A stretch of DNA of 64,000 nucleotides from JAWPMV01 sp039819665 (GTDB lineage: Bacteria; Bacteroidota; Bacteroidia; J057): positions 1 to 64,000 of the forward strand of contig JBCBRM010000031.1 of assembly GCA_039819665.1 (NCBI GenBank). Direction: 5' to 3'. Below are positions 1-7,724 of this stretch, in pieces. Below the pieces are notes generated by a model, which did not search any database, had not been told where the DNA came from, and saw nothing but the letters and a program-made list of their open reading frames with translations. The translations under genes were made by a program, and so were the position numbers. Numbering within the stretch: the first letter of the stretch is position 1; every line of letters begins with the position of its first letter.

Positions 1-1
1 G

Positions 2-190
2 CATCTGGAATTCCAGTTTGCCAGAAAAGAGGCCTATTATAATTTTGTGGCAATTTTAAGGAAAATCTTTAGAATAAAGATTGGTGAAAAAGCTAATATT
101 GAAGAAGTACACGAAGAGCTACAAGAAATCCAACCCATAATTGAGAAAGGCTGGTTAAGTCAAAAAATTGCTGAATTTAGCTACGCCTGA
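2..190 (+). CDS. C-terminal part of an unknown protein (5' truncated by window edge)
   Basis: An open frame enters from the left edge and runs to TGA at 188-190, giving 62 residues. The fragment is rich in charged and helix-forming residues (for example FARKEAYYNF, EEVHEELQEI and EKGWLSQKI) and looks like an alpha-helical C-terminus. I do not recognise the family and the start lies outside the window. A strong hairpin follows at 221-249, which fits the end of a transcript here. Confidence 0.55.
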   Translation, partial: HLEFQFARKEAYYNFVAILRKIFRIKIGEKANIEEVHEELQEIQPIIEKGWLSQKIAEFSYA

Positions 191-220
191 TTTTTCCCTA
201 TTATTTTTCTCTAAAAAGAA

Positions 221-249
221 AGGGAGCCCTCAATAAAGAGGGTCTCCCT
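221..249. terminator. Bidirectional terminator-like hairpin
   Basis: AGGGAG-CCCTC, loop AATAAA, GAGGG-T-CTCCCT forms an 11-bp stem with a single bulged T. On the minus strand it is followed by a T-rich stretch, so it best serves the protease gene that ends at 358. It could also end the plus-strand gene that stops at 190. Confidence 0.6.
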
Positions 250-357
250 ACGCTCAAGGAAATATAGGTTTATATTTTTTTGACGGTTTCTTCGGTCTTT
301 ATATCACCTCTGAAACGTAAATCATCCTTAGTTTGTTATGCATTATAATGATTTCGT

Positions 358-3183
358 TCATTCGATGACAATTGTTTTTAAATATTGTTGTTTTTCGTCT
401 CTAAATTTCACCCAATAATAACCAGGGATGAGATCAGGGAGGTCGAAAATAAAGTAATCTTTAGAATAAAAAAGCTCTTTTTTATACTTCCAGTGAACAC
501 GTGCATCCAATCCATAGACTTCTACTTCTACAAATTTTTCTGAAGGTTCTTTTAATTCAATTTTTAACTTTTCAGCCCCGGGATTTGGAAATACATTAAT
601 CCCAAACTCATCCAGTGGGTGCATTTGTCTGGAATTGTGAGGGATTTCAATTGTGAGGGTTTGGGTCGCTACAGAGGAAACTGAACTTATCTGATTTAAA
701 GGAAGCAATGTGCCATCAGTTTTGATAATAGTAGCGCCCGTAATGCTAATGGAAAAGAATGCTTGCTCTGCAATTTCGTTGTAGTTACCAATATCATCAA
801 TAATGACAATTATCTTACCCTTAAGGAAGGTTCCAGCTATTTGTTGGGGAAAACCTCCTTTTCTGAATAAGCCAACGTCCACCTGTCTATTACCTTCATT
901 GTGAACGATAAAGGAATCCGTTTCAGCAGCATCCCAGAACCAGGTATTACTGAAATCAAAAGTTAGAGGTTTACTGAGAGGCATGTCATACTCCAGACGA
1001 ACTGCAATTCCAGCTACATCCTCGATAAGGTAAGGGGGAATATTGTCCAAATCGACTGTAAAGTCAGTTGTATCTCCTACAATCATTACCTGAGAGCCCA
1101 TGTTCAGAAATATATCGGCTTGCCCCTGGGCCGTTTGTTCAGGAAAAATCTGCTTACTATAGTTTTTGCGAATGACTTCCGAATCCTCTTCAATTTCAAT
1201 CACCCCATCACCATCGCCATCTGCATGCATATAATTTACTTGATTGCCCAAGGGATTTAATCCGGGGAAATTTGCGTACCAGGGAGTCGCACTTTGGGCC
1301 TGCCACTCGGTCGATGGCCAGGGCCTTGCAGGTCCGGTTTCTGTATCTATTAATCCAGTAAGCAAATAGTCCGTCATATTTACCTCTCCATCCGCATTGG
1401 CATCTCCAGGCCAGACACAGCCTTCATTAAGGTCCACATTAAACCATTCGCTGTCTTTTTCTCCACAACCATATACAATTTTTAATTTATACCAGCCCTC
1501 TTCATTGATCATGAGGGATTCTTCAAATCCCACAAGATTGTAATAACGATCATACCAGAAGTAACTGTACAGAGGAGATTTATACGGAGATTCCATCACT
1601 ACGAAAGGGCCGCAATGTACCGTATCCATGTCTGGAAGATTTGGGTCCGGTTGAAGTTCTGCTACTATGGTATAGGTATCCGTACAATTGGTACCCTGAG
1701 CTTCTAGCCGGATCTCTACATTGCCTTCATTATCCGGCAGCTTAACTCCAGGATTTTCATCTGTGGATACCAATACGCCATCTATGTACCACTTATATCC
1801 TAGCGCATTGCTGGATAGATTTGGGATGTCAATATCTTCATCTTCACAGAGGTATAGATTATCCAGGCTGAAATAGGCAATCGCATCACAATTGCTATGC
1901 AATAGCTTGAATACATTTAGCCTGCCACCGCTCTTGGATAGCATAGAGAAAGCAGGAACCGGATCTAAAGACTGGAAGAGTCGATCCTTGATTGCCTGTG
2001 GATTGAGGTTTTGCTGTTGAGATATAAGTAAGGCCAGGGCACCTGTAACTACAGGAGCTGCCATGGAAGTTCCGCTATAAAAGCCATAGGAGTCATTGGG
2101 TAAGGTACTTAGCATACCCACTCCGGGTGCGAAGAGGTCGACAGAGTTAGCACCAATATTTGAAAAGCTGGCCGGCTCATCGTGATGATCACTGGCGGCT
2201 ACAGAAATGACATTTTCATGTGGATAGGAAGCTGGATAGAGAGGGGCTACATCATTGTTGTTACCAAAATTATTGCCAGCTGCTGCTACGAACGTATGTC
2301 CAGCTTGGCCTGCTTCTGTGATTTTAGCATCTAGTAATTGGCTGGCCAGACCACCTCCCCAGCTATTGTTGCTGAGTTGGGCACCCATATTGAAAGCATA
2401 ATCAAGCGCAGCAATGGCATCTGAAGCATATCCTCCTCCCGTTTCATTCAGGATTTTTAAGCCCATTAGCTTAGCATTCCAGGCTACCCCGCTTACACCT
2501 ATACCATTATCCCCACTGGCAGCAATCAAACCTGCCACATGGGTTCCATGGCCTGATTCATGATCATCCATGGGGTCATTGTCACCGTTTACGAAATCCC
2601 AACCAATAAAATCATCGGCATAGCCATTTCCATCATCATCAATGCCATTCACGTCGTCCGGATCAAAAATCCAGCGACTACCATTCCATTCCAGTACGCT
2701 ACCGTCATTGTCGAAATCTTCGGCAAGGTTTTGCCATATGTTGTCTATCAGGTCGGGATGGTTCCAATCAATACCGCTGTCTAGAACGCCTATAACGGCA
2801 CTGCCATCTCCTGTTTCCAGGTCCCAGGCTCGTTCTGATTCAATGTCGATATCGACGGTGCCGCCGCTTTGACCTTTGTTGTCGTGAAACCACTGATCAT
2901 CTAGCAGTGGATCATTTGGTAATCCTGTGGCAAAAAAACGCATGTCAGGCTCCGTCAACCTAATGACGTGAGCACCAAGAGAAAGGATGTGTTGCTTTTC
3001 TTCGGAGGTAATTTCCCAAACCTCCCAGTTTTGATTGGGTAAGATCTGTTTTATCCGTGTCCCCCCGAAAGAATAGTTCAATATGCTATCGCCTGCCGAC
3101 ACGATCCACCTTTCTGTTTGTTGTGCAAACATATCGGTGGTGCATAGAGCAAGCATGCAATACAGATAGAATAGATTTCGCAT
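358..3183 (-). CDS. Secreted subtilisin-like serine protease (S8) with T9SS sorting domain
   Basis: A 941-residue exported peptidase. A Sec signal peptide covers about residues 1-20 (ending MFAQ). The S8 catalytic triad is clear: Asp135 in VLDSGID, His212 in GHGTHVAG, Ser373 in SGTSMAAP, with the oxyanion Asn304 in AAGN. Acidic Asp/Asn-rich insertions at about 155-207 (DDDGNGYADD) probably bind calcium. After the catalytic domain there is a PKD/Ig-like region, then a dockerin-like segment (GDANADGEVNMTDY, about 594) and a cohesin-like region. The last roughly 80 residues are a type A T9SS sorting domain (VFPNPGAEKLKIEL). The protein should cross the outer membrane by T9SS and be released or anchored at the surface, where it would degrade protein for nutrition. 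It is transcribed alone from a promoter-like box at 3225-3232 and ends at the hairpin 221-249. Substrate specificity cannot be read. Confidence 0.93.
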   Translation of the reverse strand: MRNLFYLYCMLALCTTDMFAQQTERWIVSAGDSILNYSFGGTRIKQILPNQNWEVWEITSEEKQHILSLGAHVIRLTEPDMRFFATGLPNDPLLDDQWFHDNKGQSGGTVDIDIESERAWDLETGDGSAVIGVLDSGIDWNHPDLIDNIWQNLAEDFDNDGSVLEWNGSRWIFDPDDVNGIDDDGNGYADDFIGWDFVNGDNDPMDDHESGHGTHVAGLIAASGDNGIGVSGVAWNAKLMGLKILNETGGGYASDAIAALDYAFNMGAQLSNNSWGGGLASQLLDAKITEAGQAGHTFVAAAGNNFGNNNDVAPLYPASYPHENVISVAASDHHDEPASFSNIGANSVDLFAPGVGMLSTLPNDSYGFYSGTSMAAPVVTGALALLISQQQNLNPQAIKDRLFQSLDPVPAFSMLSKSGGRLNVFKLLHSNCDAIAYFSLDNLYLCEDEDIDIPNLSSNALGYKWYIDGVLVSTDENPGVKLPDNEGNVEIRLEAQGTNCTDTYTIVAELQPDPNLPDMDTVHCGPFVVMESPYKSPLYSYFWYDRYYNLVGFEESLMINEEGWYKLKIVYGCGEKDSEWFNVDLNEGCVWPGDANADGEVNMTDYLLTGLIDTETGPARPWPSTEWQAQSATPWYANFPGLNPLGNQVNYMHADGDGDGVIEIEEDSEVIRKNYSKQIFPEQTAQGQADIFLNMGSQVMIVGDTTDFTVDLDNIPPYLIEDVAGIAVRLEYDMPLSKPLTFDFSNTWFWDAAETDSFIVHNEGNRQVDVGLFRKGGFPQQIAGTFLKGKIIVIIDDIGNYNEIAEQAFFSISITGATIIKTDGTLLPLNQISSVSSVATQTLTIEIPHNSRQMHPLDEFGINVFPNPGAEKLKIELKEPSEKFVEVEVYGLDARVHWKYKKELFYSKDYFIFDLPDLIPGYYWVKFRDEKQQYLKTIVIE

Positions 3184-3224
3184 ATCAAAAAACTAGGGCT
3201 ATGACTACGGTTACATAGTTCGCC

Positions 3225-3232
3225 CAAAACTA
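3225..3232 (-). promoter_or_regulatory. Bacteroidota -7 box for the subtilase gene
   Basis: Plus-strand CAAAACTA reads TAGTTTTG on the minus strand, an exact match to TAnnTTTG. It lies 42 nt upstream of the ATG. No TTG/TTTG is seen at the ideal 19-21 nt spacing; the nearest copies are 15 and 25 nt away. Confidence 0.45.
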
Positions 3233-3262
3233 TATTTTATTCAAGATCAAAAAAATCCAATT

Positions 3263-3526
3263 GTGAGATTTAGTCAATATTCCGACATGAGTAGGGCGAA
3301 TTGGTATATGAGCTTGCTTTTTAGCCGTTTCTCACAATTGAAAAAAAATGATCCTGTCCTTGATCTATATACTCTCTATCATTGTGATATGGAAAACGCT
3401 TCAGTTCTTTGCCACACTTATCAGTCAGTTTGCAGCCTTGATGTTCCTAATATTTTGTTTACCCCTGACTCGGCGATGAACAGAAGGTTTACCTTCCTTC
3501 CTAAAAGTACCTTATATGTTTCATGA
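3263..3526 (+). CDS. Possible small protein or untranslated RNA region, unknown
   Basis: A short frame in the gap between the protease start and the receiver gene. It can begin with GTG at 3263 (87 residues) or ATG at 3287 (79 residues). It has no recognisable domain and an ordinary mixed composition with several Cys residues. Its TGA stop sits inside the first arm of a perfect 11-bp terminator (3522-3546). The terminator implies that something is transcribed here on the plus strand, either this small gene or a small RNA. Coding status is doubtful. The rest of the 3184-3589 gap holds only the protease promoter and the terminator. Confidence 0.2.
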   Translation: MRFSQYSDMSRANWYMSLLFSRFSQLKKNDPVLDLYTLYHCDMENASVLCHTYQSVCSLDVPNILFTPDSAMNRRFTFLPKSTLYVS

Positions 3527-3552
3527 GCCTGATCGTCAGGCTCATGATTTTT
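3522..3552 (+). terminator. Rho-independent terminator upstream of receiver gene
   Basis: CATGAGCCTGA-TCG-TCAGGCTCATG is a perfect 11-bp stem with a 3-nt loop, followed by ATTTTT. It ends a plus-strand transcript that starts in the preceding gap and insulates the receiver gene at 3590. Confidence 0.75.
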
Positions 3553-3589
3553 AAGATTCCTCTAGAAATAATTTTATCAACAAGCCGAA

Positions 3590-3997
3590 ATGGAGAGATT
3601 TAAATGTTTGATGTTTGTCGATGATAATTACATGACCAATTATTATCACAAAGAAATCTTGATGGAAGCGGAACTTGCTGACAAGCTTTTATTCTTTGAT
3701 AATCCTAGCGATGCCCTTGACTATTTGGAGAAAAAAGCACCTAAGGACTATGTAAAGCCGGATATTATCTTCTTGGATATACATATGCCAGAAATGAGCG
3801 GATGGGAGTTTGTGGATGCCTACCAAGAAAGGGTGAAAGATGAGGAACCCGAGATAGTAATTCTCTCAGACTCCCTCAATCCTTTGGATCCAGAGCGTGC
3901 TAGACAGAATCCCCGGATCAAAAGCTTCAGATACAAACCGCTATCTATAGAGTATCTACTGGAGCTTACGGGGGAATTGGAATTGAAAAAAAACTAA
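3590..3997 (+). CDS. Single-domain response regulator (CheY-like receiver)
   Basis: A 135-residue stand-alone receiver domain. The acidic pair Asp11/Asp12 (VDDN), phospho-acceptor Asp63 (FLDIHMPEMSG), Ser93 (ILSDS) and Lys116 (YKPLS) are all present, so it should be phosphorylatable. There is no output domain, so it must signal by protein contact or as a phosphorelay intermediate. No kinase is adjacent; the nearest kinases are tens of kilobases away, so the partner is unknown. ATG 3590 is the first start and lies just after a TAATTTTA sequence at 3569 that differs by one base from the -7 consensus. A strong terminator follows. Similar single-domain receivers of the Rcp1 type are common in gliding Bacteroidota. 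Confidence 0.88.
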   Translation: MERFKCLMFVDDNYMTNYYHKEILMEAELADKLLFFDNPSDALDYLEKKAPKDYVKPDIIFLDIHMPEMSGWEFVDAYQERVKDEEPEIVILSDSLNPLDPERARQNPRIKSFRYKPLSIEYLLELTGELELKKN

Positions 3998-4378
3998 AAA
4001 CTCATTATACACACTAATCATACTTTCAATTGAGAAGGTATTTGCAGCTTATGTTAAAGGGATACTATTTAGGTATCCCTTTTTTAAGAAAAGAGGATTT
4101 GAGGGATCACGAAAAAGTATATCGATTCGACTTGTTTATTGACGAAAATGTAAGAAATCCAGCAAAAAGCAAGACTCACAATCCGCTAGTTTTGATGTTT
4201 ATGGCGTAATATTATCATGCTAATTTTACATTGTAGACTTCGATAAGGGATTTGGAAAAGAAGAAAAAGAGAAAATAGAAATAGTGTAACACAGCCCTTA
4301 GCCCTAATGATCTTTACAATATAATCTGCTCATTGCTTTGTAATCGGTATATCGTCTGCATCACATAATCTATTCATC
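3998..4378 (+). other. Intergenic region, 381 bp
   Basis: It holds the terminator of the receiver gene (4056-4086) and AT-rich DNA leading to the next gene. A TAGTTTTG sequence at 4187-4194 matches TAnnTTTG but is 184 nt from the next ATG. TTGCTTTG at 4333-4340 (one mismatch) is better placed, 38 nt upstream. No RNA gene or repeat was recognised. Confidence 0.5.
4056..4086 (+). terminator. Terminator of the receiver gene
   Basis: AAAGGGATAC, loop TATTTAG, GTATCCCTTT, then TTTT. This is a 10-bp perfect stem with a U-tract, 58 bp after the stop codon at 3997. Confidence 0.8.
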
Positions 4379-4996
4379 ATGCAAGACATCAGTACCCAAG
4401 ACAGAATTGACCAAATCTTTGCCCAGATCAAAGCACAGGAGGCCGCTAAAAAAGAAAAATACCTGGTCGCTACATTTATAAGTATTTCTGCAATCGTATT
4501 CCTTTTTGTTTCATTTGTAGTACTCACAAACAAGCCTGATCCTATAGATATGCGGAAAGAAATGGTGGTGACTTCTACTCCTTCATTAGAAGAAGAAGAT
4601 GAATTTTTCTCAGAAAAAGGAGTTGTAGGGACAAGCAAAGAATCAGAAAAGATCAATGTTGTAGATTTTCAGAAAGGAGAGGAGATTCTTGTGCCTCCTT
4701 ACAATGATCAGATTCAATTAGAGGTCAAAGGTGAAAAACTGAGTGAATCAGAACTCAGCTTCGAAATCCTCAATTATGATCCCGGCTACATATATCGGGT
4801 AGATTTTGGAAACGGGGAAGGAAAAATTGTAAAAAAATCCTTTACCTATAAGTATAGCAAAGGCGGATCATACAATCTTCGGGTAACTGCTTACGGAAAG
4901 AACAACCAGAAAAAGAAATATAACATTCAGTTGGATATCAATCCTTGGGAGAATGCTTTGAACATGCTATTGAAAGCACCCAAAAGTTTAGCTTAG
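4379..4996 (+). CDS. Single-pass membrane protein with PKD-like extracytoplasmic domain
   Basis: A 205-residue protein with a short cytoplasmic N-terminus (QDISTQDRIDQIFAQIK), one strong transmembrane helix at about residues 30-50 (FISISAIVFLFVSFVVL), an acidic linker, and a C-terminal beta-sandwich. That domain resembles a PKD fold, with DFGNGEG followed by the typical FTYKYSKGGSYNLRVTAYG. PKD-like domains usually mediate protein or carbohydrate contact outside the cell. It is flanked on both sides by terminators, so it is probably monocistronic. The exact role is unknown. Confidence 0.75.
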   Translation: MQDISTQDRIDQIFAQIKAQEAAKKEKYLVATFISISAIVFLFVSFVVLTNKPDPIDMRKEMVVTSTPSLEEEDEFFSEKGVVGTSKESEKINVVDFQKGEEILVPPYNDQIQLEVKGEKLSESELSFEILNYDPGYIYRVDFGNGEGKIVKKSFTYKYSKGGSYNLRVTAYGKNNQKKKYNIQLDINPWENALNMLLKAPKSLA

Positions 4997-5079
4997 TAGA
5001 GACTGCTCATTCTTTCCTGTTAGGTTTAGAATATGGTTTAAGACCAATTTTGGTTAAGAAAGACCGTGTTAGCTGGTAT

Positions 5080-5103
5080 GGGGGTCCAAGTGGCCCCCTT
5101 TTT
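5080..5103 (+). terminator. Terminator after PKD-like membrane protein gene
   Basis: GGGGGTC, loop CAAGT, GGCCCCC, then TTTTT. A 7-bp GC-rich stem (one G-U pair) with a U-tract, about 85 bp after the stop. Confidence 0.75.
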
Positions 5104-5171
5104 CTATGGGTAAGAATTTAAGTTGAGGTTCAAGTGCCAAGTTCAAAAGCAAAAAGGTCGCAAATGCGTTT

Positions 5172-5179
5172 TAACTTTG
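5172..5179 (+). promoter_or_regulatory. Candidate -7 box for the small secreted protein gene at 5275
   Basis: TAACTTTG is an exact match to TAnnTTTG and predicts a leader of about 90 nt. No TTG is visible 19-21 nt upstream, so the assignment is tentative. Confidence 0.35.
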
Positions 5180-5274
5180 TACTTTATCTCTATTCCTCAT
5201 TCCTAAATGCATGTTACGTTTTTTCAGAGCCAGAATACAAAGAAGAAAATAATAACCATTAACCCTCTCTGGCA

Positions 5275-5730
5275 ATGAAAAACCTAAAACAACTATCTCT
5301 CATAATTTTCTTCGCTTCTATTCTCATATGTTTTCAATCTACCGAAGCTCAAGCACAAAAAGGCTTCAGCAAAGCTAGCCCAGCTATGATGACTGCACTC
5401 AAAAAACATTTAAAAGCAAGTCCTCAAAAAGCTCAGAACTATAAAAGCATGGCTCCTCAGGCAAGAGCTATGAGTTTGCAAAACTTTATGAAAGCCTATG
5501 ATCTAAATCCTAATGACCTTTCTTTCAAAGCAGGCTCAAGTCTGGGAAATGCATTTATCATCATATTTCCAGTCAAAGATGATGTTCGTCCCAGAAATCG
5601 TTTGGTGGGGGATAGAGGAACAAGTGAAAAGCTAAAGGCCGCTTTGAATGCTAAAGGTATTTTCCCAAGCAGAAACATTGCTGCCTTTATCATGAGAGAA
5701 AATAAACTGGGCAATTTTGAAATTCAGTAA
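5275..5730 (+). CDS. Small exported protein of unknown function
   Basis: A 151-residue protein with a clear signal peptide (about 1-27, hydrophobic LSLIIFFASILICF, then a TEAQAQ cleavage region). The mature part starts basic and Ala/Met/Lys-rich (SPAMMTALKKHLKASPQKAQNYKSMAPQARAMSL, given here in pieces as SPAMMTALKKH and PQKAQNYKSMAPQ) and continues into a more structured half (GNAFIIIFPVKDD, NIAAFIMRENK). I recognise no family. It has its own terminator and probably its own promoter. It is the first of two small exported proteins in a row; the next, at 5941, is unrelated in sequence. Confidence 0.75.
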   Translation: MKNLKQLSLIIFFASILICFQSTEAQAQKGFSKASPAMMTALKKHLKASPQKAQNYKSMAPQARAMSLQNFMKAYDLNPNDLSFKAGSSLGNAFIIIFPVKDDVRPRNRLVGDRGTSEKLKAALNAKGIFPSRNIAAFIMRENKLGNFEIQ

Positions 5731-5775
5731 TAGATAAAAAGAGATTGCTATAAAGTAGCTGTCGTATGTAAATAT

Positions 5776-5799
5776 GAGGGACCTCCAGGGTCCCTCTTT
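5776..5799 (+). terminator. Terminator after the gene at 5275
   Basis: GAGGGACC, loop TCCAG, GGTCCCTC, then TTT. An 8-bp perfect stem, 45 bp after the stop. Confidence 0.7.
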
Positions 5800-5940
5800 G
5801 CATTTTTACACGCTTATCCAAAAATCGTGCACAGTGAAAAAATCCCACTCGGAATCTTGAAGGATCTCAGTTAATATAGTTATGAGACAAAGTCCCTATG
5901 GGACACACTCAAATTGTATTACAAACCTAAATGCGTCGCG

Positions 5941-6360
5941 ATGAAAAAGATTTTTTACACCCTAAGTTTGATCGGCCTTTTCCTGATCCCTTTTCCCCTA
6001 TCTGCTCAGGATATTCCTAGCGATTGTGATATTTACCTGGACGAACTCGAACTTCAATTTAAAAAAGACATGAAAGACACAGATAAATACTTTCATATCC
6101 AACTAGAAGAGGGAAATGAAATCTTTAAAAGAGACCTCGCTCAACTTCATTCCAAAAGAGAAAAGAAGGAACTCAAAAGGCAGTATAAAGATTTTGTCAG
6201 GACTCTTGAGAAAGATTATAATGACGAATTGGATAAGCTGGAGGATGAGTACCTGGATGCTATGGAAGATGCCGCAGACCAATGTGGTTCTACAAGGATC
6301 AGGCGCAAATTAGCTGCTGTGATGGGAGATGATTACTTTTTCCGAGGAAGGCGTTGGTAA
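5941..6360 (+). CDS. Small exported coiled-coil protein, unknown function
   Basis: A 139-residue protein starting at ATG 5941, which begins a good signal peptide (MKKIFYTLSLIGLFLIPF, then LSAQ). An upstream TTG at 5914 would put charged residues in front of the signal and is unlikely. The mature chain is extremely charged (repeated Lys/Glu/Asp/Arg, as in LHSKREKKELKRQYKDF and KDYNDELDKLEDEY) and should form a long periplasmic alpha-helix or coiled coil. Two Cys residues, one near each end (PSDCDIY and DQCGST), could form a disulfide. A short hairpin (GTCCC-TAT-GGGAC, 5892-5904) lies in the leader. No family is recognised. Confidence 0.72.
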   Translation: MKKIFYTLSLIGLFLIPFPLSAQDIPSDCDIYLDELELQFKKDMKDTDKYFHIQLEEGNEIFKRDLAQLHSKREKKELKRQYKDFVRTLEKDYNDELDKLEDEYLDAMEDAADQCGSTRIRRKLAAVMGDDYFFRGRRW

Positions 6361-6432
6361 ATCTGTTCGAAAAGTATAGTAATTTTCATTTTTTTCTGAA
6401 ACTTTTGTAATTTTCCTGAGTTAAAGAAAAAG

Positions 6433-6471
6433 GAAGTATTTATTATATAGGGTAATTCCTATATTTACTTC
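6433..6471 (+). promoter_or_regulatory. Nested palindrome upstream of mqnC
   Basis: ATATAGG-GTAATT-CCTATAT forms a perfect 7-bp inverted repeat inside an outer pair GAAGTA...TACTTC. It lies 30 bp before the mqnC ATG and overlaps TATATTTA (6460-6467), one mismatch from the -7 consensus. It could be an operator over the promoter or a leader hairpin. Confidence 0.35.
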
Positions 6472-6500
6472 TTATAGAAAATCGCTTTGTCTTTTCGTTT

Positions 6501-7643
6501 ATGAATAGTTCTGATTTATTAAAGAAAGCCCTGGACTTTGAATTCCTTACTGAAGCAGAAGGAATTCATCTTCACCATCATGCCAGTACTGAAGAATTGA
6601 TGTACGTGGCGAATGAAATGAGAAAGGTCCACAAAAAAGATACCCTCGGTATCGTAAGTTGGCAGATCGATCGCAATGTCAACACAACCAATGTTTGTGT
6701 TGCCAATTGTAAATTCTGTAATTTCTTTGTGCCTCCAACTGATAAATTCAAAGACAAGGCATACATTACAGATGATGAAACCTATAAGCGAAAAGCTGAA
6801 GAAACCTTTGCCTTGGGCGGGGACCAGTTTCTTTTGCAAGGAGGCCATCACCCGAAATTGGGAATTGAGTTTTATGAAGAAACCTTTTCTAAACTCAAAG
6901 ATTGGTTTCCCAAGTTGCGCCTTCATGCTTTGGGGCCACCTGAAATTGTGCACATAGCCGAATTATCTAGCATGACGTATAAAGAAGTTCTCAAGCGTTT
7001 GATAAAATCGGGGATGGATAGTATGCCGGGTGCAGGAGCTGAGATTCTGGACGATAGAGTCAGGCGAATCATTTCAAATGGCAAGTGCTCCGGGGAGGAA
7101 TGGCTTGAAGTTATGCGGGTAGCTCATCAATTAGGGCTGACCACCAGTGCTACGATGATGTTTGGGCATATAGAAACGATAGAAGAAAGATTTGATCATC
7201 TGGTGCGAATCAGAGCCGTTCAGGCGCAGAGGCCAGAAGGAGAAAATGGGTTTAAAGCTTTTATCCCCTGGCCTTATCAGGACGATGGCACCCTTTTGAA
7301 TCGGGTAAAAGGGATAAAAAATACAGTAGGTGCGGATGAATATGTGCGGATGATAGCACTGAGCCGCATCATGCTACCCAACATCGAAAATATTCAGGCC
7401 TCCTGGTTAACTGTTGGTCCAGAAGTAGCTCAGGTATGTCTACATGGTGGAGCCAATGATCTGGGATCCATTATGATAGAAGAAAATGTAGTTTCCGCTG
7501 CCGGGGCTCCCTATCGAATGAGTGCGGAGGATATTCAGCAAGTAATTATTGAGGCAGGCTTCACGCCTAAACTCAGAAATCAGCTTTATGAGTTCAGAGA
7601 TATCCCCACACCCTTAGAAGGAAAAATTCTCCAACCTGCTTAA
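6501..7643 (+). CDS. mqnC: Cyclic dehypoxanthinyl futalosine synthase, menaquinone biosynthesis
   Basis: A 380-residue radical-SAM enzyme. The iron-sulfur motif CxxxCxxC is at Cys66, Cys70 and Cys73 (NVCVANCKFCNFF). Further family segments are LLQGGHHPKLG, GPPEIVHIAELS, SMPGAGAEIL, TMMFGHIET and AFIPWPYQ. The 'PPEIVHI' and 'FIPW' segments favour MqnC over the sister enzyme MqnE, which usually has 'TAVEI' and 'FIPLAF'. MqnC cyclises dehypoxanthinyl futalosine in the cytoplasm as a late step of the futalosine route to menaquinone, the respiratory quinone of this phylum. Length matches the family. No other mqn gene is in the window. A nested palindrome lies just upstream. MqnE is the main alternative. 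Confidence 0.88.
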   Translation: MNSSDLLKKALDFEFLTEAEGIHLHHHASTEELMYVANEMRKVHKKDTLGIVSWQIDRNVNTTNVCVANCKFCNFFVPPTDKFKDKAYITDDETYKRKAEETFALGGDQFLLQGGHHPKLGIEFYEETFSKLKDWFPKLRLHALGPPEIVHIAELSSMTYKEVLKRLIKSGMDSMPGAGAEILDDRVRRIISNGKCSGEEWLEVMRVAHQLGLTTSATMMFGHIETIEERFDHLVRIRAVQAQRPEGENGFKAFIPWPYQDDGTLLNRVKGIKNTVGADEYVRMIALSRIMLPNIENIQASWLTVGPEVAQVCLHGGANDLGSIMIEENVVSAAGAPYRMSAEDIQQVIIEAGFTPKLRNQLYEFRDIPTPLEGKILQPA

Positions 7644-7664
7644 AAATTCATGCAAATCGAATAA

Positions 7665-7695
7665 AGGCCGGATGGGTTTGGAACCCATTCGGCCT
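7665..7695 (+). terminator. Hairpin after mqnC
   Basis: AGGCCG-GATGGGTT, loop TGG, AACCCATT-CGGCCT forms a 14-bp stem with one wobble. The U-tract after it is weak, so it is a probable rather than certain terminator. It overlaps the -33 box of the next promoter. Confidence 0.55.
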
Positions 7696-7709
7696 ATTGC
7701 TTATATTTG
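7677..7709 (+). promoter_or_regulatory. Promoter of the TerB-like gene
   Basis: TTTG (7677-7680), 21 nt, then TATATTTG (7702-7709). Both match the Bacteroidota consensus TTTG-N19-21-TAnnTTTG. It predicts a short leader and supports ATG 7725 as the start. Confidence 0.65.
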
Positions 7710-7724
7710 CGCAAAAATCCATAT

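Noticed and set aside
4330..4656. 108-codon minus-strand frame opposite the PKD-like membrane gene
   Set aside because: It lies antisense inside a gene with a transmembrane helix and PKD-like pattern, and its own translation lacks domain features.
5914..5940. TTG start 27 nt upstream of the coiled-coil protein gene
   Set aside because: It would add YYKPKCVA before a complete signal peptide; ATG 5941 is the natural start.
6501..7643. Reading of the radical-SAM gene as mqnE (aminodeoxyfutalosine synthase)
   Set aside because: The PPEIVHI and FIPWPYQ segments fit MqnC better; MqnE normally has a different acceptor segment. Some uncertainty remains.
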